Source: an uncultured Pedosphaera sp.
GTDB lineage: Bacteria > Verrucomicrobiota > Verrucomicrobiia > Limisphaerales > Pedosphaeraceae
DNA length: 64,000 nt
NCBI GenBank assembly: GCA_903918755.1
Contig: CAIXFN010000030.1
Coordinates: 112,257 to 176,256, forward strand
Reading direction: 5' to 3'
Both the position numbers and the translations under genes were made by a program. The notes beneath the pieces were generated by a model. It did no database searches. It was not told the DNA's origin and worked only from the letters and a program-made list of their open reading frames with translations. This document shows positions 52,159-62,600 of the stretch, one piece after another (position 1 is the stretch's first letter; each line of letters opens with the position of its first letter).

Positions 52159-52383
52159 ACGGGTCCCCCAACCTTCACTCGTAGCAGCTGACGCCAGTCC
52201 CCCGAAGCTTCGTGCTTGTCATTCACTTTTGAATGGTCTTCTTGCACGGTAACGTTACATTTCTACCATCGGCCGGTATGGATGCGGCAATTGCGGCTTG
52301 CGAAAAAGGACTCGGAAAGGGCTTTAATGCTGGCAAGCCAGAGCTAATTCGAAACGGCGCAGAATCTGGAAGCACGGTCCCTT
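52159..52383 (+). other. Leader region of the defence operon
   Basis: I find no gene in these 225 bp. They hold a 6-bp hairpin or operator-like inverted repeat (cattca-cttt-tgaatg, 52220-52235) and a perfect 10-bp palindrome (gtaacgttac, 52249-52258). The promoter of the five-gene operon should lie here; the best -35-like box is ttgtca at 52217, with no convincing -10. The motif gtagcagctgacgccag near 52182 resembles dispersed repeat sequence. Confidence 0.4.
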
Positions 52384-53544
52384 ATGGAAAAGTCGGCATA
52401 TAAAAATCGCGCGGATGGCGTCTCGACCGTTATTGGTCCTTGGCTTATGGCTGGATTGGCCACAGGGCTCGCCGCCAGCGTGCTTCTCTCCGCGGTCCTC
52501 ATTATAAAACTCAGTCGCTTCGACGAAGCAAAGCGCCAGGCGGAGGCGGTGGAATCCCGCGCTGGCATTCAACGCGCGGAAATGGCCAAGCTTCAGGTCG
52601 AGGTCGAAAGCCTTACAAAGCAGAAAGACACTCTAGCGCCCACCATCGCGGACTGGCAACAACGACTCAAAGAGAAATCCGCCGCTGAGGCCGTGCTGGC
52701 AACACTCGACGCCAAGCAGCGGCAGATGGAATCCGACATAGCACAAGCCGGCAAGCGCCTTGAAGATGCCAACCGCGCGATATTGGAGGCCGAAAAGCAG
52801 AAGACCGAACTCAACTCAACGATTGAAAGGCTCAAGTCCGATCAAGTTGCGCTGGGGAAGTCCACTTCGGACGCGAAGGCACTGGCGCGCATGGCGGTTG
52901 AGGCGGAGCAACGCCTGAACGACGCAACCAACGCAATTACCAACATTGAATTGCGCCGCAAGCGCTTGGAAACGGATGCGAATTCCGCCCAAACACGATT
53001 TGAACAATTGCAAACGGAAGCGGACGATTTGCGCCAGGCAAGAGAGAAATTAAATACTCAAATGGCCGACTTGCGCCAGCAGATTCAGGCTCAAAAGGAT
53101 CTGCTCAGCACGTTTGAGCAGAAGGCAGGGGAATTAAAAGCGCTGCAAACGAAGGTCCAATTGGAGGAGCAAAAACTAGCAAAGGCCCAGGAGAAACTCA
53201 CAACCGCCGATGCTCGGGCGACTGAGTTGGAACTCCGTCAAACTCAGGCAGTCTCCGAATTCGCACAAATGGCAATCCGCTTGGATCAAGCCAGAAAGGA
53301 CGGAGTAGATGCAGAGGCTCGCTGGGACGCGGCCAAAGCCGGGTTGCAAAAGGCCGATACCGACCTCGCCGCCGCACGAACGCAGCTACAAGTTTTCGTT
53401 GTCAAGCAGGGAGAATTGACCCGCGAAACTTCACGCATGGAGGGCACCGTTGAGCGTCTAAAGAAGGAGAAAGAGGCGCTCGAAAAGGAAATCGGCCGCC
53501 TGGAGTCCCAGCTTCCAAAAGTCCAGCCGGAAGGCCAGAAATGA
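52384..53544 (+). CDS. Membrane-anchored long coiled-coil protein, first gene of the predicted defence operon
   Basis: The 386-residue protein has one N-terminal membrane helix (about residues 20-41, LMAGLATGLAASVLLSAVLI). The rest, from about 45 to 380, is an almost unbroken heptad-rich coiled coil (AEMAKLQVEVESLTKQKDTL, RLKKEKEALEKEIGRLESQL). No enzyme motif is present. By position and build it pairs with the next gene product, which also has a membrane helix and a coiled coil, and the two could form a mixed coiled-coil scaffold at the inner membrane. CoCoNuT systems are defined by such coiled coils, so a sensor or scaffold role is inferred. The end is 25 bp before the ATPase gene. Confidence 0.85.
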   Translation: MEKSAYKNRADGVSTVIGPWLMAGLATGLAASVLLSAVLIIKLSRFDEAKRQAEAVESRAGIQRAEMAKLQVEVESLTKQKDTLAPTIADWQQRLKEKSAAEAVLATLDAKQRQMESDIAQAGKRLEDANRAILEAEKQKTELNSTIERLKSDQVALGKSTSDAKALARMAVEAEQRLNDATNAITNIELRRKRLETDANSAQTRFEQLQTEADDLRQAREKLNTQMADLRQQIQAQKDLLSTFEQKAGELKALQTKVQLEEQKLAKAQEKLTTADARATELELRQTQAVSEFAQMAIRLDQARKDGVDAEARWDAAKAGLQKADTDLAAARTQLQVFVVKQGELTRETSRMEGTVERLKKEKEALEKEIGRLESQLPKVQPEGQK

Positions 53545-53569
53545 TGAATCCGCTTGAAAGGAAAACTTG

Positions 53570-55522
53570 ATGCCGAATACTGAATTCTTCCAATGGTCGC
53601 TCTGGGGGCTTTCACTGCTCGCCGGAGTCGGAGCGATTCTCGCCTTATTCAAACTTCGTTACGCTGAGCGCTTCCTGCCCAATTGGAACGAGCTTAAGGA
53701 GTTGGAGGCAATTCTGCCTGTTCGGCGCGAAGAGCTTCGCCAGACGACAGAGGGAATAGACAAATGCCGCGCTGATATTGGCCAGCTTGAGGCGACGGTT
53801 GGTCACCTAAGGATTCTGAAGGAATGGCAAGATGCAAATCCTGAAGCACCGGCCCGAATTCAGCAAATGATGGCCGACCTTGAGCGTTGCAAATCCGAAC
53901 TCGCTGCCATCCAGCAAAAACTCGCCGAAGATGAGGCGAAGCGGAATTCTATTACCAAAGAGGTTAGTGAGTTATCCCAAAAGAAGGCTGAGTTAGAAGG
54001 TCAGCTTCCCATCCTCCGCGACCGTTTGGCTGCTCTACACAAGGAAGACAGCGAATTGCAAGCAGCCATCCGCAGTCTTGAAGACCGTCGTAAAAATTTG
54101 GACCAAAAAGTCACGGCTTTGGCGAACGAAGTTAAAGCTCAGGAAGCTCGCCTCACGACGCTTGGCCAGCAAGTGGAAAAAGCGGAACAGGAAAAGTCAG
54201 CAGCGTGTCGTGAAAGGGACCAGGCTCGTGCCGATCGCGACGCAGCGAGAGCGGAAATCACAGGACTTCAAAAATCCTTGGATGCGTTTAAGGCGATGGC
54301 TGAAAACCTCAACAGCCGGTTAAAGGAGGCAGATGTTGGGCACACCGACCTCACCAAAGCGCTTGAGGATTTGGCGCAACCCGCACTCAAGTTCGCTTTC
54401 AACCGCGGCGCCCAACTGGATGAGAGCACCGCACTGCGCCGCTTGGCTGAGCATTTGCGGGCGAAGGGTCTTCATTTTCCAGAACGAATTCAACTTGCAT
54501 TTCACACCAGCTTGAAAGCAGCTCACATCAATCCTCTAGTCGTGTTGGCAGGTGTCAGCGGCACAGGCAAGAGCGCACTCCCAATGGCTTATGCCGAAGC
54601 AACTGGAATGAATTTTGTCAGTCTCGCCGTGCAGCCGGGTTGGTCTGGTCCTCAAGATTTGCTTGGGTTCTACAACTATCTTGAACGCAAATACAAAGCT
54701 ACTGAACTTGCGCGCGCCCTCGCTCAAATGTCGCGCTTCTCTGCAATGGATCTTCCCGGGCTCCAGATTCAATCGCGAAAAGAGCAAATGCTGATCTTGC
54801 TGCTAGACGAAATGAACCTCGCGAGAATCGAGTATTACTTCTCAGATTTCCTCAGCCGATTGGAACAGCGTCGGGGACGTAAAATTGAAAATGACCAGCG
54901 GCGTCGGGAAGTTTCCTTGCTGGTGGACGCGGGCAGTCTTCCTGCAAAGGAGATGCCGCGCTTCATCTTCCCGGATTTCAATGTCTTGTTCGTTGGCACT
55001 ATGAACGAGGACGAGTCCACGCAGTCGCTATCGGAAAAGGTAATTGACCGTGCAAACGTCCTGCGATTCGGCGCACCCAAAGAATTGCGAGCCGCCCCGG
55101 CCCCAACAGTCGCACCCAGGGAAGACTTCCTGCCGCGCGCCACATGGGAGCAATGGGTGAAGGCATACGATGGAAATGGGTTCGACAACGAGCGTAACAT
55201 CCTAACTCAACTCAATCAAATGCTTGAGTCTGTCAACCGCCCATTCGGACATCGAGTTTACAGAGCCATTCTAGACTATCTTGCCAATTACCCCGGTGCC
55301 TCCACTGAGACGGCACGCTGCCGAAATGCGCTGGCGGACCAAATCGAGCAAAAGATTATCCCAAAGTTGCGCGGCCTGGACACCCAGGACGACACGACGT
55401 CCCGCTGCCTTGACCAACTCGGCACAACGATTTCAGGGCTGCAAGACCCTGAGCTGGCGGATGCGTTCTCGCGTGCTCGCCAACAGCACTTGTTTGAATG
55501 GTTTGGTGTGAAGCGCTCATAA
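53570..55522 (+). CDS. Membrane-anchored coiled-coil McrB-like AAA+ NTPase
   Basis: The 650-residue protein has a membrane helix at about residues 10-29, a coiled coil at about 40-255, and an AAA_5/McrB-type motor at about 310-520. Walker A is GVSGTGKS (328-335), Walker B LILLLDEMN (408-416), with NLARIEYYFSDFLSRLE behind it as in McrB. The sensor strand is VLFVGTMNEDESTQSLSEK (472-490). The GTP-binding signature of E. coli McrB (MNTADRS) reads MNEDEST here, so nucleotide choice is open. The start ATG 53570 has an aagga ribosome site. McrB rings move along nucleic acid and drive the McrC nuclease, and the McrC-like gene follows 18 bp later. In CoCoNuT terms this would be CnuB. Confidence 0.9.
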   Translation: MPNTEFFQWSLWGLSLLAGVGAILALFKLRYAERFLPNWNELKELEAILPVRREELRQTTEGIDKCRADIGQLEATVGHLRILKEWQDANPEAPARIQQMMADLERCKSELAAIQQKLAEDEAKRNSITKEVSELSQKKAELEGQLPILRDRLAALHKEDSELQAAIRSLEDRRKNLDQKVTALANEVKAQEARLTTLGQQVEKAEQEKSAACRERDQARADRDAARAEITGLQKSLDAFKAMAENLNSRLKEADVGHTDLTKALEDLAQPALKFAFNRGAQLDESTALRRLAEHLRAKGLHFPERIQLAFHTSLKAAHINPLVVLAGVSGTGKSALPMAYAEATGMNFVSLAVQPGWSGPQDLLGFYNYLERKYKATELARALAQMSRFSAMDLPGLQIQSRKEQMLILLLDEMNLARIEYYFSDFLSRLEQRRGRKIENDQRRREVSLLVDAGSLPAKEMPRFIFPDFNVLFVGTMNEDESTQSLSEKVIDRANVLRFGAPKELRAAPAPTVAPREDFLPRATWEQWVKAYDGNGFDNERNILTQLNQMLESVNRPFGHRVYRAILDYLANYPGASTETARCRNALADQIEQKIIPKLRGLDTQDDTTSRCLDQLGTTISGLQDPELADAFSRARQQHLFEWFGVKRS

Positions 55523-55540
55523 ATTTTCACTGACACTTTT

Positions 55541-57220
55541 ATGGCTCGCGTGTTGCCTTATCCCTGGTCTCTGCTCGCGCCGCGCGGCGACATCGGAGCA
55601 TCGATTAGTCTGGAGGACTGCGAGACGGCCGAGCCTTTTAATCCCGAATCCCTCACTTTTTTTACACGCGGTGAGGACGAGCCTTTGCCAAGTCTGGCAG
55701 GCCATCGACATTCGGCTGCTCCACTGATCAGCCAAGTTCTACCGAACCCAAAGACGGCAGCGGGACGCCGTCCTGGTGTTTTATCAACGCCCGCCTTTCC
55801 GCATGAGAAAGCGGACCCGTGGCGTGTTCGGTTTGGGCACGAAGAATTTGCCATCCCAGTCCACGGTAGTCTCCGTCGCGCCAGTGCATATGAAGAACCG
55901 GAGGACTCAAACGCGGCGGAAGTTTCCTTGCGCGATACAATTGATTTTTTATGCGGCTATTTCACGGAAGCGATTTCGCTCACACATGATGGTGAGTTCG
56001 CTGAATTTCGCGAGTTTGCCGGCCAGGCAGTTGCCCGCCTCAACTGGGCAACGATTTGGACACGTTGGAAGAAAGTAAGCACGGGCGAGGAACCACGGAT
56101 GGCCCGCGTGGTCGCAATTGCTTTTGGGCACCTTGTAGCCATCCGCAATGTTTGCGAACGACCGCGAAAGATGCTCGTTCGACAACGCGAAGCCACTCCG
56201 ATTGGACGTGTGCAGGAACTTGATTCGATTTGCCTTCGCGACTTGATTCGCCGCCCGGGGCGAACGGTTTTGGAGAAGGCAGGAGCGCGCCAAGAAATAC
56301 TTGCGATTACTCGAAAGGAGACAGTGGATACGGCAGAGAATCGAGTGATGCGGGAATTCATTCGCCTTTGTCAGCACCGTGCTCGTGCTTATGAGCGGGA
56401 AAACGGGCGTGCGCTAGAACATCCGCGCGTGCGTACGGTTGTTGACCTCCGAAACACCTGTGAAAGACTTGAAGTCTGGTCGCCGCTGTCGGGAGTTGGC
56501 CGCCTGGTAGGTGTGCCTCGCCCCAATTACGTCCTGCAAAAGGACCGACGGTACCACCCGCTTTGGCTTCAATACGACAAGCTGCGGCGCGAGGAAGATG
56601 CCGTGGACAACATCTGGTCTTGGGGGCGAAGACTGTGGGCAGAATTCATTCGCGGCGTCGTCATCTCATTTCTTCTCAGCGACGAAGCGCGAACTACCTG
56701 TGGCTGGCAAACAGATGGTGAACTCAACGGCTACCTAAGAACCGAACCCCACGCAGGCACTTTCATCCCAGCTCTCTCTGTCTCAAACCGCTGGATAAGG
56801 CGTGACGGACGAGCGCAAATGTTAGTCGTCCACCCCACAGACGCTCACTTATGTCCGGGCCTTGAGGAACTCTTGCCGCGTCTCGGTGCTGAATTGACTC
56901 TGGTCGTTTATCCCACACCGGGACCGCTAAAACCGAAAGCGCTACTCTGCATTTTTTCAGTATTGAGCCTCGGAACAGATGCAAAGCAGAGAGATGGGAT
57001 GGCTGACAGCTTGCGGTCATCCCTCGACCAAATGGCTCGCGAGGCACCGTCGCTGAACGTGCGCGGCTTGTTGTTACGCGGCGAACAGGCTGGTGATAAG
57101 GAGCCGGAAAATCCTCGATATGGGCGAGTGGATTACCTCGCTGCGCCAGCAGGAGGACCATTTTGGTTCCATGATTTCCCTGAACTCCTCAATATCTTGC
57201 TGGAGGAACTAGCTGGATGA
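55541..57220 (+). CDS. DUF2357/McrC-like partner protein with no visible nuclease site
   Basis: The 559-residue protein carries the DUF2357 signature ITRKETVDTAENRVMREFI (residues 257-275), matching the R-E-x-x-D-T-x-E-N-R motif of McrC-like subunits that bridge the McrB ring to a nuclease. RYHPLWLQYDKLRREED near 335 also fits the family. The C-terminal half, where PD-(D/E)xK residues are expected, shows DGRAQMLVVHPTDAH and LTLVVYPTPG but no D-x(n)-E-x-K pattern that I can find, so nuclease activity may be lost. Its stop codon overlaps the next start (ATGA), indicating translational coupling. Likely equivalent to CnuC. Confidence 0.8.
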   Translation: MARVLPYPWSLLAPRGDIGASISLEDCETAEPFNPESLTFFTRGEDEPLPSLAGHRHSAAPLISQVLPNPKTAAGRRPGVLSTPAFPHEKADPWRVRFGHEEFAIPVHGSLRRASAYEEPEDSNAAEVSLRDTIDFLCGYFTEAISLTHDGEFAEFREFAGQAVARLNWATIWTRWKKVSTGEEPRMARVVAIAFGHLVAIRNVCERPRKMLVRQREATPIGRVQELDSICLRDLIRRPGRTVLEKAGARQEILAITRKETVDTAENRVMREFIRLCQHRARAYERENGRALEHPRVRTVVDLRNTCERLEVWSPLSGVGRLVGVPRPNYVLQKDRRYHPLWLQYDKLRREEDAVDNIWSWGRRLWAEFIRGVVISFLLSDEARTTCGWQTDGELNGYLRTEPHAGTFIPALSVSNRWIRRDGRAQMLVVHPTDAHLCPGLEELLPRLGAELTLVVYPTPGPLKPKALLCIFSVLSLGTDAKQRDGMADSLRSSLDQMAREAPSLNVRGLLLRGEQAGDKEPENPRYGRVDYLAAPAGGPFWFHDFPELLNILLEELAG

Positions 57221-59637
57221 ACTATGTTGGGCTGGATCTCGGTGGAATCAACTCGCTCGCTTGCGTGCGTGACGATGCAGGTGCCGAATCATACCACCCG
57301 AGTGCCTACCCGGAACGGCCCTCTTGCGTGCTCCTCCCGCTGATCAGGAAGGAAAAAGCACTGGCCGGAGATGAAGCGCTGCGAAACTATAGGGGCTCGG
57401 GTCTGGTTTGGCCCCCTCTCGCGAGGGCCTCCCACGATGGATGGAGCCGTGCTACGCCGCCCGAACAAAATGGACGGGTGATGCTTGCGACGGTTTGGCA
57501 ACGGCTTAACACAGGGGACCGATGGTCGGAGTCTCAATGGCAACCACCGTACAGTTTGCCGGCGGTGAATAAGCCCACTCCTGCTGAATGCTTGACCGCA
57601 GAGGTTTGCTCTGTGATGAGGCGAACGAGTATCGACGCCATTACCGCCCAAGTAGTGCTCGCCGTCCCGAATCAATTGCCAGAGGAATCCCAGGAATCGC
57701 TTCTTGGCCGACTGCCTGCCAAGGCACGTTTGGTCTGGCGTTCCGTCGCGGCGGCCATGTCGTGGGCGGAATCGAATGCTTGCCACAAAATCGCCAACAA
57801 GCACTTAGCTGTCTTGGACGCTGGATTTCATGGAGTGGAAATCTCCGTCTTCGAGTTTCGCCAGCAGGAAAAAGATGATGAAATGTTTAGTGTACCGGTC
57901 AGGCGGTTGAACCGCTTGAACTTTGCGAACACCGAACCATTACTCGCCGGTTCACCCGCACCATTTTCCCGAGTGCTCCCGGATTTGGCCGAGCTTGAAC
58001 CGCACTTGTCCAAAATTTCCAACGCAATCGATAGGGATGCGGAATTATTGCTTTGCGGGCCTTTGGCAGAACCTCTTTTCGCATTGTTGCAACGACGATT
58101 TCCACAATGGAGTTGGCCTGTCCCGGATGCAACCGCCGTGGCGCGCGGCTCCTGTCTGTTCGCATGGCGGCTGGCGCGGGACTGTCCGACCTATCTCGAC
58201 ATTTTGCCATCGCTGGAATTGTTCACTCTCACGGAAGAGCACGAACCGCACTGGCTTCCGCTTATTCCAACAGATTGTGAAGTGTCCGGCGGGCGTGATT
58301 TTCAGCACGTTCTCCAACGGCGAATTTTTATCGAACAAGACACAACTCGTTTGGCGAGTTGGTTGCAGCGTTCTGGAGAAACCGAATATCGAAAGCTATC
58401 CACCTGCTTGCCAGTGCAGGCTGCACAAAACGCCTGGGTTGATTTAAATGTAAGCGCCCGATCTGCCGGAGGATTTGCTCGTGTTAGGATCACACCATCG
58501 CCAAGGCAGTTCGAGGTGTTCGGAGCTGGTCAAAGCGTGATGTTGAACTGGCAAAGCATGGAACGTGTTGCGCGCGAACCGGGAGGGAAATGGCCGAAGG
58601 GCATGGTTAAGTTCGGATGGCCGGCGTGTGGAAAACTCTACGCCTACAAGCCGATTTTTGAGGACTTTCTCTACACCGTCGACCGAGAACTCACTCGAGC
58701 TCTTGAAGACCGAGCCCAAAATCAACGGATGGCTGCTTTGGGCATTTTGAAGGCGCGCGCTGCGAAAGCAATTGCCCCTCATCTCGCGGGTGTAACGGCG
58801 ACGGGCGGTGATGCTGCACCTGTCAACTTGCTTGTCTGCTTTAGCACAGTCGCGCCGTGCGAGTTTATGGTCGGAGGATATGCTGGTCGCTCCCAGATTT
58901 GGAGTCCACTTCCTAACAAGGACGAGCAAACGCGCAAAATCGCTGAACTACTCTGGCAGCGATTGCGAGTCCTAAATGCGGATTCGAATGCGGCTGCGAT
59001 AGAGATAAATGCGGTTGTTTATGTATTGGGGCGCATGGGCGGATATGCTCCGGACACATTCCAGAATCACCTGGCCAGTGAACTTCATCCGGTCACCAAT
59101 GCTGTTCGTTTGTTCGCGGTAGGGCGAGTGCTTCAAACGCCAGACCACGGGCGTCGCCTGCTCGCGACAATCAAGGAAAAGGCGGAGTACGGTCAGGCGC
59201 TCAATAACAATTGGCTGAGAATGCTTGTTTACGTCCTTTATCAAAGGCCCGACGTCCTGCGAGAAGCGCCACGGGATCACGTTGTCGCGGCCACGAGCCT
59301 TTGTCTTGAAGCATTCGAGCAAAAATTGCAGGAGGAGAACTTTCGAGTCGTTTTTATGAATAGCTTGCGCGCATTAGCACTCCTACTGCGAGTGCGACGA
59401 CATGCCCAAGCCCGCGATTTCCTCTGCCTGGAGCGATGCCCCCAAGACGAGGAACGGATCGCAAGGCGACTCACCCGTGCTTTGCGCAAAGCTAGCACCA
59501 TGAACCTCCTTCCTGGGCCACAACTACTTGTTGAACGCGTAACCGAATGGCTCGACTTTATGGCAGCTACAGACGAAATGCCGCCCATTGCTCCGCCCGG
59601 CGAAGACAATGAGCCAGAGAGCAGGAACGATGACTGA
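57217..59637 (+). CDS. Hsp70-like (actin-fold) ATPase with divergent nucleotide site
   Basis: The 806-residue protein has an Hsp70-type N-domain: phosphate-1 YVGLDLGGINSLACV (canonical DLGTTNS altered to DLGGINS), VVLAVPNQLPEESQ (146-159), AAAMSW (178-183), phosphate-2 LAVLDAGFHGVEISVFEF (DLGGGTxD-type glycines partly replaced), and adenosine motif LLCGPLAEPL (278-287). A beta-sandwich like the Hsp70 substrate domain follows (about 385-455), then a helical C-terminal part (about 600-780) unlike DnaK. It overlaps the McrC-like gene by 4 bp and the helicase gene by 8 bp. RNA-binding Hsp70 homologues (CnuH) are a mark of some CoCoNuT types. A sensor or switch role is inferred. Confidence 0.83.
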   Translation: MNYVGLDLGGINSLACVRDDAGAESYHPSAYPERPSCVLLPLIRKEKALAGDEALRNYRGSGLVWPPLARASHDGWSRATPPEQNGRVMLATVWQRLNTGDRWSESQWQPPYSLPAVNKPTPAECLTAEVCSVMRRTSIDAITAQVVLAVPNQLPEESQESLLGRLPAKARLVWRSVAAAMSWAESNACHKIANKHLAVLDAGFHGVEISVFEFRQQEKDDEMFSVPVRRLNRLNFANTEPLLAGSPAPFSRVLPDLAELEPHLSKISNAIDRDAELLLCGPLAEPLFALLQRRFPQWSWPVPDATAVARGSCLFAWRLARDCPTYLDILPSLELFTLTEEHEPHWLPLIPTDCEVSGGRDFQHVLQRRIFIEQDTTRLASWLQRSGETEYRKLSTCLPVQAAQNAWVDLNVSARSAGGFARVRITPSPRQFEVFGAGQSVMLNWQSMERVAREPGGKWPKGMVKFGWPACGKLYAYKPIFEDFLYTVDRELTRALEDRAQNQRMAALGILKARAAKAIAPHLAGVTATGGDAAPVNLLVCFSTVAPCEFMVGGYAGRSQIWSPLPNKDEQTRKIAELLWQRLRVLNADSNAAAIEINAVVYVLGRMGGYAPDTFQNHLASELHPVTNAVRLFAVGRVLQTPDHGRRLLATIKEKAEYGQALNNNWLRMLVYVLYQRPDVLREAPRDHVVAATSLCLEAFEQKLQEENFRVVFMNSLRALALLLRVRRHAQARDFLCLERCPQDEERIARRLTRALRKASTMNLLPGPQLLVERVTEWLDFMAATDEMPPIAPPGEDNEPESRNDD

Positions 59638-62600
59638 GGCATTGCTCAGCGCCCTTGCTCTCGCCCCAGGCCCGCAAACTGCCGCCGAGTTGCGCGATGC
59701 GTTACGGCGCACAGGGCCGAAAGTTGAGGAATTTGAAGTTCTTCAAGCATTACGGCGGCTACAAGATCAAGGGTTTGCCCGTGTCGAAGGGACTCGATGG
59801 CGGCTACTCAAGATACCAGCGAACCTCAATAGGGCTTCGTCACATAAGGCGTACCCATTGCCGCCGGCTGGCAGTGCAGCGACTATGAATGGCCGAACAA
59901 ATGCGGCTATTTCTCCGGTAATCGCAGCGTCACCCGTTCCGGCCGGCCGGTGGGAGCAGTTCCGTGCGATGGCCCGCTACTACATGGATTGTCTCTTGCA
60001 GGACGAAGCCCCGGATTTGAAGGGATTCGTGGATAACGAAGACGACACCTGGATTGCCGTTCCGCAAATCCCGTGGGCGCGATTGGCTGCCGGTGGCGAT
60101 TTCGCTGTCTCGCTGGCCAGAGAACAATCCCCCTTCCAGCGCAACCGCGTCAGACGCGGGGAAGACGAATGCGTTTTTCTCTGCTACCCGCTTATGTTTG
60201 TGAAACCTAAGGGTGTTTCCGGTTTCGTCGTCCCCCTTTTCGCGCAGCCGATGTCGGCCGACTGGCGCGCAGGGGTTCTTCATCTTAAACCGGACGGACC
60301 GATCGCCGTGAACGGTGCCTGGCTCGGGTACCGCTTCCCCAAGAGCGCCGAGCGCGGGGCATTTTTGCGTGCGATGGGATTCTTGAACGGCTCAATTGAC
60401 GGGGACGAGGACGGGGAAAGCACTACGCCGGGACCGAAAGACTTCGGACGTCTCGCACAGGACGCCGCTCTCTACGTGCACGATGAGGAGAAATTCGCTG
60501 AACACATCGAGCCTCTTGGGCTGAGGATGGTAGCAGACTGGAAAAGCACCGAACCGGGACTATACAACAGTGCGGTTCTCACCCTCGGTCCACGTTTGCG
60601 CTACACTCGGAGTTTGCTGCGTGACCTCAGGGACATAACCGAGAAGTTCTCCGACGAAAACCTTGATCAGACCGCGCTCGCCGGCTTGTTCCCGCACGAC
60701 CAACCAACGGCGGAACCCGTGCCGTTGACAGTGCCGTCCGACAATACTGGCGGGCCTTCACCCGGGTTCTCCGTTGACCAACTCGCGCAGACGCGATTGC
60801 TGCATCCGAGCCAACGCGGGGCCGTCGTGAATTCCCTGGCCGAGTGTGTATCAGTTGTAACCGGACCTCCCGGCACCGGAAAATCGGAGGTCGTGGCGGC
60901 AATTTTACTAAACCAGTTAATTCGGGGCCAAGCAACGCTGTTCGCCAGCAAAAACCATCAGGCATTGGATGCGGTGCTGCCGCGGCTCAACGGTGCGGCA
61001 GAAGGCGGCGACCTGATCATTCAAACGTCCAGTCGTGACCTCGCACAACGCAAAAATTACCTCAACAAGCTACAAAGCCTGCTCGCCCGCCCGCCGCGAC
61101 CAGATGCAGCGCAGGGAGATGAGTATCGGCGAAAATTTGCGGAATTGTTCAAGCAGCAGGGCGCTGCCCTCAACGACATCTCAAGGCTGAATCAGGCCCG
61201 AACGGAGTATGAATTGTTGAATGAGCAGTTTGAGGAATTTCGGAAATCTCTTCCACTCGCAGCGCAATCTAACGATGCGCTAGCACTCTGGCCGCGCGAG
61301 ATGACGCGCGATAGAGTGGAGGAGTTGGAAGCAGAGTTACGCAGTGCGCTTGCGCGACCGGCCGGTCTGTTCCTGAAGCTTTGGCACTCGCTCCGCCGAA
61401 GCCGGATAGAAGCAAGACGCAAAGCAGCGCGTGAACCGTTGGTTTCATTCCCGATTGCCTTTGCTGGCCGCACTTTGCCGGACGCCCGAGCGACAATCGC
61501 CTCTTGGACCGATTTCTTCACTACATGGAAAACATGGGCAGAAACCGCATGTCTGGCTGAACTCATGCGAAGTTGCGAGCAACGGCTCGCCCAGCTGCCG
61601 CGAGCTGAAGACTGCAATCGTCGCATGGCAATCGCCCAACAGGGCATTGAAGAACAGACTCGCGAGTGGATGCGATGGGCCACCGGTGGCATGCCCAATA
61701 CCCTCGCCCCAGTTGACCGGGAAGCCTTGGCAAATTTGCGGGCTGGCATTCAAAATTGGGGGCCAGATCGCTTCGGCAAAGAATTGAAACGGCATTTCCC
61801 GCTTATCCTGGGGGCGTTTCCACTCTGGTCGGTTTCGAACCTCTCAGCACGTAGCGCGCTGCCACTCGTGCCCGGACTATTCGACCTTGTGCTCATAGAC
61901 GAAGCTAGCCAGTGCGACATCCCATCCATTGTGCCGTTGTTAGCACGCAGCAAACGTGCTGTGTTGGCAGGCGACCCCATGCAACTCAAGCACATCAGCA
62001 CGTTGGACGCGGTAGTTGACCAGACATTATTGGAGCAGCATGGCCTCACGGAGTCAAGGGTCCAGCGGTTCACCTATCGCACGAACAGCGCGTTCGATCT
62101 TGCCCACGACAACGCATCCGTGCCGGACAGCGCCCGCGTGCGTCTTGATCTCCACTTCCGCTCGCACGACCTCATTGCGGATTACGGCAATGAGGCGTTC
62201 TACAACAACACGCTCCACGTCGTGACCGTGACCGAGCGCTTGAACATCCCGCAAGGGATGCAGCCTGGAATCCATTGGACGCATGTAGCCGGGAAACTGG
62301 AACCGGGCCAAACCGGGGTATGGTGTTCGGATGAAATCGAAGCCATCCGGGCTGAGTTGTCCCGCCTCGCCGCAGTGGGTTATCGTGGAACCGTTGGCGT
62401 CGTGACGCCATTCCGCCAGCAGATGATTCGGATCAAGGATGCGCTTGAAGCGGGCGATGCGATGCCACCCGATTTCATGGAGCGTGTACATTTCCTCGCC
62501 GCAACCGCCCACGGATTTCAGGGGGATGAGCGCGATTTGATCCTTTTCAGCTTGTGCGGCGGGCCAGAATTGCCGGACGGTTCCAGGATTTTTCTCCGGG

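Noticed and set aside
51942..52184. 80-codon open frame and antisense counterparts inside repeat copy B
   Set aside because: The same stretch is open in several frames because of its biased composition. The repeat copies conserve hairpins, not a reading frame.
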